Part shown: piece after piece, positions 6,280 to 12,192 of the stretch
Layout: each line of letters opens with the position of its first letter
Position numbering within the stretch: the first letter of the stretch is position 1
Origin: GCA-2746795 sp046496595
GTDB lineage: Bacteria > Chloroflexota > Anaerolineae > Promineifilales > Promineifilaceae
DNA length: 13,669 bases
Direction: 5' to 3'
Assembly (NCBI GenBank): GCA_046496595.1
Contig: JAWOGU010000373.1
Span: 1-13,669 of the forward strand
The notes under the pieces: generated by a model
Database searches by the model: none
What the model was told of the DNA's origin: nothing
What the model saw: the letters and a program-made list of their open reading frames with translations, nothing else
Position numbers and translations under genes: made by a program

Positions 6280-7569
6280 ATGACAGACCGATCATCACGT
6301 TTATCGGGATTCTACAAAAAATCAGTTGCCGAGCGGGTTAGCATCGTTAGCGAATGGGCCAACCTGTCACCGGAAGAAACGGCCGTTCTCGTCGAACAAG
6401 GGCTGCAACCGGCGCAGGCAGACCTCATGATAGAAAACGTGTTAGGAACCTATGCCCTGCCTTTGGGTATCGCCGCCAATTTCCAGATAAACGGCCGTGA
6501 TTACCTCATTCCCATGGCGGTTGAGGAACCCAGCGTGGTGGCAGCCATCAGCCACGCAGCTAAACTGATTCGCGGCGGCGGCGGTTTTACAGCCGAAGCC
6601 AGCGATCCCATCATGATCGGTCAGATTCAGGTGCTGGATATCCCCGACATGGCTGCTGCCATTGCCAGCCTGGAAGCGCACAAAGAAGAACTTATGGACC
6701 TCGCCAATACCAGCGACGCCCTGATGATCCGCCTGGGCGGCGGGGCGCGAGACATCCACCTGCGCGCCTTCCCCGATACGCCGGTAGGGCCAATGCTCAT
6801 CGTCCATCTGCTGTACGACACCCGCGATGCGATGGGCGCCAATTCTGTCAACACGGCCGTTGAACTGATGTCTTCCCGCGTGGCCGAATTAACCGGTGGC
6901 CGTGCTCTATTGCGCATCCTTTCCAACCTGGCCGATCAGCGCACCGCCACCGCTCGCGGCGTGGTCCCGGCGGAGGCGCTGGCAAAATATGGCCTTTCCG
7001 GCGCAGAGGCAGCGCAGCGCATCGCCGAAGCCAATGCCTTTGCCGTCGTCGATCCCTACCGGGCAGCGACTCACAACAAAGGCATCATGAATGGCATCGA
7101 CGCCGTGGTAGTGGCAACCGGTAACGATTGGCGGGCAATTGAGGCGGGGGCACATGCGTATGCGGCGCGAAACGGCCGTTACACCGCCCTCACCGACTGG
7201 CATGTCAACGAAAACGGCGATTTATTCGGCGAAATCACCCTGCCTATGGCCATCGGCACGGTCGGCGGCGCGACCAAAGTACATCCCACCGCCAAAGTCG
7301 CCATGAAGATATTAGACGTCAGTTCCGCGCAAGAACTGGCGCAGGTATTGGCCTGTGTCGGTCTGGCCCAAAATCTGGCTGCCATCAACGCCCTGTCCAC
7401 GGTAGGCATTCAGCACGGCCACATGCGCCTGCACGCCCGTCAGGTCGCCACCGCCGCCGGCGCCACGCCAGAACAAGTGCCCGCCGTCACCGAGCAAATG
7501 ATCACCGAAAAGAAAATCAACATCGTCCGTGCCCAAGAAATTGTGGCGGAGATGAAGCAAAGTTATTAG
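6280..7569 (+). CDS. mvaA: Hydroxymethylglutaryl-CoA reductase, class II
   Basis: Reduces HMG-CoA to mevalonate with NAD(P)H in the mevalonate pathway (or runs in reverse in degradative species). The 429-residue length and sequence fit the class II soluble enzyme typified by Pseudomonas mevalonii. The catalytic set is complete and even falls at that enzyme's residue numbers: E83 in VEEPS, K267 in THNKG, D283 in GNDWR and H381 in HGHMRLHAR. Other landmarks are ENVLGTYALPLGIA (52-65) and DAMGANSVNT (183-192), seen in the substrate and cofactor regions. ATG 6280 follows an excellent AAAGGAGG site. It heads the block reductase-synthase-thiolase-DUF35; this company argues for a biosynthetic role despite the 'degradative' class. 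Three palindrome sites lie in it (two exact at 6378 and 7171). Its TAG stop overlaps the heptamer array that follows. Confidence 0.95.
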   Translation: MTDRSSRLSGFYKKSVAERVSIVSEWANLSPEETAVLVEQGLQPAQADLMIENVLGTYALPLGIAANFQINGRDYLIPMAVEEPSVVAAISHAAKLIRGGGGFTAEASDPIMIGQIQVLDIPDMAAAIASLEAHKEELMDLANTSDALMIRLGGGARDIHLRAFPDTPVGPMLIVHLLYDTRDAMGANSVNTAVELMSSRVAELTGGRALLRILSNLADQRTATARGVVPAEALAKYGLSGAEAAQRIAEANAFAVVDPYRAATHNKGIMNGIDAVVVATGNDWRAIEAGAHAYAARNGRYTALTDWHVNENGDLFGEITLPMAIGTVGGATKVHPTAKVAMKILDVSSAQELAQVLACVGLAQNLAAINALSTVGIQHGHMRLHARQVATAAGATPEQVPAVTEQMITEKKINIVRAQEIVAEMKQSY

Positions 7570-7679
7570 CCGTAAGCCGTAAGCCGTAAGCTGTAAGCTG
7601 TAAGCCGTAAGCCGTAAGCCGTAAGCTGTAAGCTGTAAGCTCTAAGCCAACAGCTAACAGCCAACAGCTAACAGCTAAA
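7568..7679 (+). repeat. Sixteen-unit heptamer array between reductase and synthase
   Basis: Sixteen consecutive 7-bp units in unbroken register: AGCCGTA x3, AGCTGTA x2, AGCCGTA x3, AGCTGTA x2, AGCTCTA, then AGCCAAC, AGCTAAC, AGCCAAC, AGCTAAC, AGCTAAA. The first ten form two copies of a 35-bp higher-order unit. The array begins on the last two bases of the reductase stop codon and ends 11 nt before the synthase ATG, filling the whole gap apart from the ribosome site. The unit length is not a multiple of three, but the array is untranslated. Confidence 0.95.
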
Positions 7680-7690
7680 AAGAGGAACTT

Positions 7691-8764
7691 ATGAACAATT
7701 ACAAACCATCCAATGGACTGATGAAGCCGGACCGGTCGGTGGGCATTGTGGGCTATGGCGCATATGTGCCCCGCTACCGCATTACCGGCGCGGAAATTTC
7801 ACGCATGTGGACCGGGGGTACCGGTGGCTCGCCGGTCAAAGAAAAAGCGGTCAACGGCCTGGACGAAGACGTGGCAACCATGTCAATTGAAGCCGCCCGT
7901 AACACCATGCTGCGCGCCCAAATCAATCCTCAAGACATCCGCGCCGTGTGGGTAGGCAGTGAAAGCCATCCCTACGCCGTCAAGCCCACCAGCACCATCG
8001 TGGCGGAAGCCATCGGCGCTGTGCCCAATACGCAGGCAGCCGACTGGGAATTCGCCTGCAAAGCCGGCACCGAAGCGATGCAGGCCGCCATTGCCTTTGT
8101 CGGATCAGGCATGGCGCGTTATGCCCTAAGCATTGGCATGGATACCGCTCAAGGCCGCCCTGGAGACGCCCTGGAGTATACGGCGGCGGCGGGCGGCGCG
8201 GCGATACTGATTGGTCCGGCGGCTGAATCCGTCGCCCTGCTCGATGGCTCTTACTCCTTTGTGACCGATACGCCAGATTTTTGGCGGCGCGCTCATGCCG
8301 ACTATCCCTCGCACGGCGACCGTTTTACCGGCGAACCGGCATACTTCAAGCACGTGATGGGCGCGGCTGAAGAGTTGATGGCGGCTACCGGCCGCACGGC
8401 GGCCGATTATGCCTGGGCGGTGTTCCACCAGCCCAATGCCAAGTTCCCGGAACGTGTGGGTCAAATGCTGGGCTTCACGAAGGAGCAGATTGCACCGGGC
8501 TTACTCAGCCCCCGTATTGGCAACACCTATTCCGGATCGTCGATGATTGGCTTAACGGCCGTTCTCGACATGGCCCAACCCGGCGACCGTATTTTGATGG
8601 TCAGCTATGGTTCTGGAGCCGGTTCCGACGCCTTCGACATCCAGGCCACGGAAAAACTGGCCGAAGTGCGCGGCCGCGCGCTCTCAACCGAAGCCTACAT
8701 CGCCCGGCGCACCGTCATTGATTACGCCACCTACACCCGGTATCGGGATAAACTGAAACTATAA
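7691..8764 (+). CDS. mvaS: Hydroxymethylglutaryl-CoA synthase, archaeal type
   Basis: Condenses acetyl-CoA with acetoacetyl-CoA to HMG-CoA. The 357-residue protein is of the short archaeal type, which in archaea sits in one complex with a thiolase and a DUF35 protein; both follow directly here. The thiolase-fold catalytic residues are in place: E91 in SESHPYAVKPT, the acylated C123 in DWEFACKAGTEA, and H246 in VFHQPNAKFP. The C-terminal SYGSGAGSDAF (305-315) is also characteristic. ATG 7691 follows AGAGGA with good spacing. The gap from the reductase is only the heptamer array, so co-transcription is likely. One AACGGCCGTT site lies at 8554 (LTAV). Family assignment is firm; pathway placement rests on the neighbours. 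Confidence 0.95.
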   Translation: MNNYKPSNGLMKPDRSVGIVGYGAYVPRYRITGAEISRMWTGGTGGSPVKEKAVNGLDEDVATMSIEAARNTMLRAQINPQDIRAVWVGSESHPYAVKPTSTIVAEAIGAVPNTQAADWEFACKAGTEAMQAAIAFVGSGMARYALSIGMDTAQGRPGDALEYTAAAGGAAILIGPAAESVALLDGSYSFVTDTPDFWRRAHADYPSHGDRFTGEPAYFKHVMGAAEELMAATGRTAADYAWAVFHQPNAKFPERVGQMLGFTKEQIAPGLLSPRIGNTYSGSSMIGLTAVLDMAQPGDRILMVSYGSGAGSDAFDIQATEKLAEVRGRALSTEAYIARRTVIDYATYTRYRDKLKL

Positions 8765-8773
8765 ACGTGAAAG

Positions 8774-8819
8774 GTGATGCGTGATGTGAAGGGGTTTTCA
8801 CGCATCACGCATCACGTCT
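8774..8819 (+). repeat. Opposing heptamer repeats forming a hairpin between synthase and thiolase
   Basis: GTGATGC and GTGATGT (8774-8787) face CACGCAT, CACGCAT and CACGTCT (8799-8819). The GTGATG and CATCAC words pair in more than one register around GAAGGGGTTTT. It occupies nearly all of the 81-nt gap before the thiolase ribosome site. It could be a processing or partial-termination structure within the operon, but there is no clean T-run after it. Confidence 0.7.
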
Positions 8820-8845
8820 CATGCCAATCGAGGAAAACTTTACCT

Positions 8846-10000
8846 ATGGACGTCTCAATTATCGGCATAGGCCAAACTGAAGTTAAAGAAATGTGGGAAA
8901 CCTCCATCCGCCATCTGGCGTGGTATGCCATTGAAGCGGCGCTGGACGATGCCCAGGCGGGTAAGGTGGACGCCCTCTTCGTGGGCAATATGCTGGCGGG
9001 CGAGTTGAGCCAGCAAAATCATCTGGCGGCGCTGGTGGCTGATTTTGCCGGGATGCGCGGCATTGAGGCCGTCACCGTAGAGGCGGGAGAAGCTTCCGGC
9101 GGGGCGGCGCTGCGGCAGGCTGTGCTGGCTGTCAAAAGCGGCATGGTGGAAACAGCGCTGGCTGTCGGCGTGGAAAAAATGACCGATCAGACAGGCGCCA
9201 TTGTCACGCGCGCTCTCGCATCCCAGTTGGATACAGACTATGAAGTGATGCAGGGTGTGACCATGGCTGGCATGGCGGCGCTGTTGATGCGCCGCTACAT
9301 GCACGAATATGGCGTGGAGCTGGCCGATTTTGCCGGTTTCAGCGTCAATGCCCACGCCAATGGCGCCGAGAATCCCCTGGCGATGTTCCGCAATCGTTTG
9401 AAAGCGGAGCGATTCACATCAGCGCCATTGGTCGCCGATCCGGTGAGCCTGTTTGACATGGCTCCTGGTGGAGACGGGGCGGCAGCCGTGATTGTGACCA
9501 GACGTGAACGAGCGATGGACATGGTGCCGCAGCCGGTAGAAATTATTGGCTCCGCCATTGCCACCGATTTTTTTGCTTTGCACGATCGGAAAAATGTGTT
9601 GTGGCTGCGCGGGGCGGAACTGAGCGTGCAAAAGGCGATGGCCCAAGCAGGCGTCACCCATGACGACATTGACCTGTTTGAGCTGCACGATTCCTTTACG
9701 GTGATGGCGGCCTTGTCGCTGGAAGCGGCCGGTTTTGCAGAACCAGGTCAGGGCTGGCAGTTGGCGCGGGATGGGGAGATTGGGCGCAACGGCCGTTTGC
9801 CCATCAGCACCTTTGGCGGTTTGAAAGCGCGGGGCAATCCGGCTGGGGCCACCGGCATGTATCAGATCGTGGAAGTGGCGCGGCAGCTTCGCGGTCAGGC
9901 GGACGCCTGCCAGGTTCCCAACGCCAAAATTGGCATGGCGCAGAGTTTGGGCGGCAGTGGGGCAACGGCCGTTACTCACCTCTTGCAAATCCGCGAATAG
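8846..10000 (+). CDS. Archaeal-type (SCP2-like) thiolase homologue lacking the catalytic Cys
   Basis: A 384-residue thiolase-fold protein where archaea keep the acetoacetyl-CoA thiolase of the HMG-CoA synthase complex. ATG 8846 starts the typical MDVSIIGIGQTEV and follows GAGG at 8830-8833; an in-frame upstream start at 8774 lies in the repeat. The context VEAxxASGGAALR (78-90) should contain the acylated Cys as ACASGG, but reads GEASGG with Glu at 82 (codon GAA, 9089-9091). The second expected residue, His in GGLKARGHP, is Asn331 (codon AAT). The HDSF histidine (H281) is kept, and the C-terminal QSLGG (366-370) lacks Cys as is common in this subfamily. The rest is intact and uninterrupted, so it does not look like a decaying gene. 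It may be a structural or channelling partner or catalyse another step; ordinary thiolysis or condensation seems unlikely. Palindromes at 9788 and 9964. Confidence 0.85.
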   Translation: MDVSIIGIGQTEVKEMWETSIRHLAWYAIEAALDDAQAGKVDALFVGNMLAGELSQQNHLAALVADFAGMRGIEAVTVEAGEASGGAALRQAVLAVKSGMVETALAVGVEKMTDQTGAIVTRALASQLDTDYEVMQGVTMAGMAALLMRRYMHEYGVELADFAGFSVNAHANGAENPLAMFRNRLKAERFTSAPLVADPVSLFDMAPGGDGAAAVIVTRRERAMDMVPQPVEIIGSAIATDFFALHDRKNVLWLRGAELSVQKAMAQAGVTHDDIDLFELHDSFTVMAALSLEAAGFAEPGQGWQLARDGEIGRNGRLPISTFGGLKARGNPAGATGMYQIVEVARQLRGQADACQVPNAKIGMAQSLGGSGATAVTHLLQIRE

Positions 10001-10063
10001 TGTGCAATAATAATACAAATCATCAACAATACATTGACAAAACGCAGTTTTAACCTTCGTTGA

Positions 10064-10076
10064 TAGCTTTTGACAG
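10064..10076 (+). promoter_or_regulatory. 13-mer shared with the reductase upstream region (copy 2)
   Basis: TAGCTTTTGACAG, identical to 6148-6160 and at nearly the same distance from the downstream start codon (125 against 119 nt). It includes TTGACA (10070-10075), and another TTGACA is at 10034-10039, but neither has a convincing -10 at 16-18 nt. It suggests DUF35 has its own promoter or shares a regulator with the reductase. Confidence 0.5.
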
Positions 10077-10111
10077 AATTTTTTGAATACTCTGACAGTG
10101 AATGAAAGCAG

Positions 10112-10130
10112 AAGTGTGCATAATACACTT
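10112..10130 (+). promoter_or_regulatory. Inverted repeat over a -10-like box before DUF35
   Basis: AAGTGT (10112-10117) and ACACTT (10125-10130) form a perfect inverted repeat around GCATAAT. CATAAT (10119-10124) preceded by TG resembles an extended -10, so a dimeric regulator here could block transcription. No strong -35 is at the right distance. Candidate only. Confidence 0.4.
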
Positions 10131-10160
10131 GTGGACTCCCCAAAATTCGGGGGCTGTTTA

Positions 10161-10178
10161 TATCAGGATCTTCTGATA
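10161..10178 (+). promoter_or_regulatory. Small hairpin before the DUF35 ribosome site
   Basis: TATCAG (10161-10166) and CTGATA (10173-10178) pair perfectly around GATCTT, 7 nt before the GGAGG site (10186-10190). A second possible stem, CCCC/GGGG (10138-10141 and 10149-10152), lies just upstream. The unusually long 201-nt, AT-rich gap within the gene block supports separate control of DUF35. Confidence 0.45.
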
Positions 10179-10201
10179 GAAATTTGGAGGCTAAGAACAA
10201 A

Positions 10202-10615
10202 ATGGAAGTATCACGCCATTGGCGATTACAATCACAGCGATATCAATTAGTGGGGGAAACCTGCGATTCTTGCGGCGTCAAACTATTTCCGCCGCGTGAT
10301 GTTTGTTTGGAATGCGAAGCGCCGGCTCAGGAACTCTACACTTTTACCGGTTTGGGTGAAGTCTTTTCATATACCACCATTTATGATGCGCCGGCCGGAT
10401 TTGAGCACAATGCGCCGTATCAGGTGGCTTTGATTAAGTTGGAAGAAGGCCCCATTGTCACCGCCCAGTTGACGGACATGGATTTTGGTGAAACCTACAT
10501 TGGCATGCCGGTGGAAATGGTAACGCGCAAACTGCGCACCGATGGCGAAGAAGGCATGATTGTGTATGGCTACAAGTTTAGGCCCGCTGTGGCAGAGTTA
10601 ACGGCCGTTCCCTAA
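10202..10615 (+). CDS. DUF35 OB-fold protein of the thiolase/HMG-CoA synthase complex
   Basis: A 137-residue protein with an N-terminal rubredoxin-like zinc knuckle, C21-x2-C24 and C35-x2-C38 (CDSCGVKLFPPRDVCLEC), followed by an OB fold from about residue 47 (GLGEVFSYTTIYDAPAGFEHNAPYQVALIKLEEGP). In archaea this protein bridges thiolase and HMG-CoA synthase and helps pass acetoacetyl-CoA between them; the adjacent genes make that role likely here. The ATG at 10202 is preferred over a TTG at 10184 that forms part of the ribosome site; GGAGG is at 10186-10190. All four Cys are present, so zinc binding is expected. An AACGGCCGTT site at 10600-10609 encodes the C-terminal LTAVP. The gene ends the block and is followed 26 nt later by a strong terminator. 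Confidence 0.92.
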   Translation: MEVSRHWRLQSQRYQLVGETCDSCGVKLFPPRDVCLECEAPAQELYTFTGLGEVFSYTTIYDAPAGFEHNAPYQVALIKLEEGPIVTAQLTDMDFGETYIGMPVEMVTRKLRTDGEEGMIVYGYKFRPAVAELTAVP

Positions 10616-10641
10616 CCCCACCCCACGTTATCAAAGATACA

Positions 10642-10673
10642 AAAGCCCGCCTGGGTTCAGGCGGGCTTTTTTT
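10642..10673 (+). terminator. Rho-independent terminator of the mevalonate block
   Basis: AAAGCCCGCCTG (10642-10653) pairs perfectly with CAGGCGGGCTTT (10658-10669) around GGTT, running into a 7-T tract (10667-10673). It lies 26 nt past the DUF35 stop codon and is the clearest intrinsic terminator in the window. Confidence 0.95.
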
Positions 10674-10880
10674 GTTGGGTAAAGGTGAAACCCATTGTGT
10701 CAATTATATTCAGGACGGGTCACTACTTCGCAATTCACAATTAACCATTCACAATTCACGATTAGAAACGGCCGTTCTCCTTCCCTCTCATCAGCAGTTG
10801 AAAATGAATCCTGAATACACCCATTATCCCCCAAATATGGCCCCGCCAAAAATAAGCGCCCCCTGCTCCTAAATTCGTTC
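10674..10880. other. Intergenic region between the terminator and the lacI promoter
   Basis: Together with its flanks this forms a 353-nt gene-free stretch (10616-10968). It holds the heptamer run at 10731-10765, an AACGGCCGTT at 10767-10776 joined directly to it, and otherwise AT-rich sequence without a plausible gene. A plus-strand frame at 10672-10872 has no protein-like composition or ribosome site. Confidence 0.6.
10731..10765 (+). repeat. Five-unit heptamer run abutting a palindrome
   Basis: CAATTCA, CAATTAA, CCATTCA, CAATTCA and CGATTAG in 7-nt register, followed after one base by AACGGCCGTT (10767-10776). A similar junction occurs at 2400-2420, where GGATAAC GGATAAC runs into GGCCGTT. 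Confidence 0.75.
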
Positions 10881-10909
10881 TTGACAAACGGCCGTTCTCA
10901 TACTATCAT
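10881..10909 (+). promoter_or_regulatory. Promoter of the lacI-family gene
   Basis: TTGACA (10881-10886), exactly 17 nt, then TATCAT (10904-10909). Transcription would start near 10916, inside the palindromic operator. The spacer opens with an AACGGCCGTT site (10887-10896) directly next to the -35. Confidence 0.85.
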
Positions 10910-10910
10910 C

Positions 10911-10938
10911 GTGTTACCGGTCACATGACCGGTAACAC
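10911..10938. promoter_or_regulatory. Perfect 28-bp palindromic operator at the lacI start point
   Basis: Half-site GTGTTACCGGTCA (10911-10923), two central bases CA, then its exact reverse complement (10926-10938). Each half contains ACCGGT (10916-10921 and 10928-10933), a small palindrome with the central CG typical of LacI-family operators, so the site may be two overlapping LacI operators 12 bp apart. It covers the predicted transcription start, so the encoded repressor probably blocks its own promoter. Confidence 0.8.
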
Positions 10939-10968
10939 GGGCGCTCCCACCGCCCCGGAGAAGAGAAA

Positions 10969-11982
10969 ATGGCGAACCATTCCCACGTCACCATCCGCGA
11001 TGTTGCGGCCAGAGCCGGTGTTTCCCACCAGACCGTTTCCCGCGTCATCAACGACAGCGACCGCGTCCTGCCCGAAACCCGCGCCAAAGTGGAAGCCGCC
11101 ATCGCCGAGCTAGGCTACCGGCCCAGCGCCATCGCCCGCTCCATGGCCATCGGCCGCACCGGCATCCTGGCCTGCATCGCACCCGGTCTCACCGACTACA
11201 CCTTCGCCAGCCTGATCAGCGGCGCCGAAATCGAAGTGCGCAAACACGGTTACTTTCTCCTCTCCGCTTCGGCCCCGGACGCCCACACCTTCGCCGCCCT
11301 CATCGACGAACTCGTTTCCAGCCGGCGCGCCGAGGCTATCATGGTCATCAACCCCTACGCCGACGACCGTCACACCTACCTGCCCGTCGATTTCCCGGTC
11401 GTTTTTGCCGGAGCGCGTCCCCGCGAAGACGCCATGAACTCCGTAGCCCTGGACGATGTCACGGTAGGTTATGATGCTACCCGGCATTTACTCAATCTTG
11501 GACACACCCAAATTGGCATGATTACCGGGCCAATGGAAGAAGATTGCTCCCAAGACCGCTGCCAGGGTTTCAAGAACGCACTGAGCGTCCAAAACGTCAT
11601 CCCCCAACCGCAGTGGACCATTGAAGGCGACTGGACAGCGCGATCCGGCTACGACGCCCTCATGAGCATAGCCGAATCCGGCAGCCTACCCTCCGCCATC
11701 TTCGCCCAAAACGATTTAATGGCTGTTGGCATTTTACGCGCTGCCCGCGACCTGGGGCTGACGATTCCTGACCAATTATCCGTAATCGGCGTCGATGACA
11801 TTCCCATGGCCGCTTATGCCGCACCGCCTCTCACCACCATCAAACAAGACTTTCTCATGATCGGGCAGCAAGCGGCGAAACTGCTTATTCGCGCCGTAGA
11901 AGACCCCCTGGCCCCACGCCAACACCTGGTTTTACCGGCCGAAATGCTGCTACGCCGCTCAACTGGTCCCTGCCAGTCCTGA
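10969..11982 (+). CDS. LacI-family transcriptional regulator
   Basis: A 337-residue DNA-binding repressor of sugar-uptake type. Residues 7-26 form the helix-turn-helix (VTIRDVAARAGVSHQTVSRVIN), about 52-60 the hinge helix (PSAIARSMA), and 62-337 the periplasmic-binding-protein-like effector domain, with GRTGILACIAPGLTDYTFA at the first strand, GHTQIGMITGP, PSAIFAQNDLMAVG and IPDQLSVIGVDDIPMAAYAAPPLTTIKQD as family landmarks. It is full length. ATG 10969 follows GGAGAAGAG. The promoter and operator just upstream point to autoregulation; the substrate-binding gene downstream, 210 nt away, is the likely target, with a sugar or derivative as the effector. No copy of the operator is visible before that gene. 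No AACGGCCGTT site is inside. The first half (to about 11460) looks more C-rich at third positions than the second. Confidence 0.93.
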   Translation: MANHSHVTIRDVAARAGVSHQTVSRVINDSDRVLPETRAKVEAAIAELGYRPSAIARSMAIGRTGILACIAPGLTDYTFASLISGAEIEVRKHGYFLLSASAPDAHTFAALIDELVSSRRAEAIMVINPYADDRHTYLPVDFPVVFAGARPREDAMNSVALDDVTVGYDATRHLLNLGHTQIGMITGPMEEDCSQDRCQGFKNALSVQNVIPQPQWTIEGDWTARSGYDALMSIAESGSLPSAIFAQNDLMAVGILRAARDLGLTIPDQLSVIGVDDIPMAAYAAPPLTTIKQDFLMIGQQAAKLLIRAVEDPLAPRQHLVLPAEMLLRRSTGPCQS

Positions 11983-12002
11983 GCAAAAGTAACTACCAAG
12001 CC

Positions 12003-12052
12003 TGTTGCCTGAGCTTGTCGAAGGCAACACGGGCTTCGACAGGCTCAGCCTT
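12003..12052. repeat. REP-like hairpin between lacI and the binding-protein gene (copy 2)
   Basis: The same words as at 4249-4284: TGAGCTTGTCGAA (12010-12022) and TTCGACAGGCTCA (12035-12047). Here the first word is also enclosed by TGTTGCC (12003-12009) and GGCAACA (12023-12029), which allows an alternative smaller hairpin. It sits 20 nt past the lacI stop and may separate the two transcripts or favour the downstream mRNA. Such elements commonly create false small frames, as here at 12005-12196. Confidence 0.75.
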
Positions 12053-12098
12053 CGAGAGGCTGTATGGTTACAACAAAACACGCTAAATCTCTGTTTAG

Positions 12099-12107
12099 AA
12101 AGGAGGT
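12099..12107 (+). promoter_or_regulatory. Strong ribosome-site-like sequence without a start codon
   Basis: AAAGGAGGT is an excellent complement to the 16S rRNA 3' end, yet no ATG, GTG or TTG follows within about 20 nt. The real start of the next gene is at 12193 behind its own GGAGGA (12178-12183). It may be a remnant, a standby site or chance. Confidence 0.35.
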
Positions 12108-12192
12108 CAGCCGACAAAATTAAGCAAATTAGCACCTTTTACCAGCCAAAAATCTTTATCAGTTCCATACCATATTTGGAGGAGATTCAAAA

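Noticed and set aside
7568..7679. CRISPR array
   Set aside because: The units are 7 bp with no spacers, and no cas genes are present.
8855..9355. A 166-codon minus-strand frame opposite the thiolase
   Set aside because: Antisense shadow of a well-supported gene, with no ribosome site or recognisable domain.
11460..11982. Mosaic or chimeric origin of the second half of lacI
   Set aside because: Third-position composition seems to change near 11460, but the protein is a continuous full-length LacI regulator and I cannot measure the shift reliably by eye.
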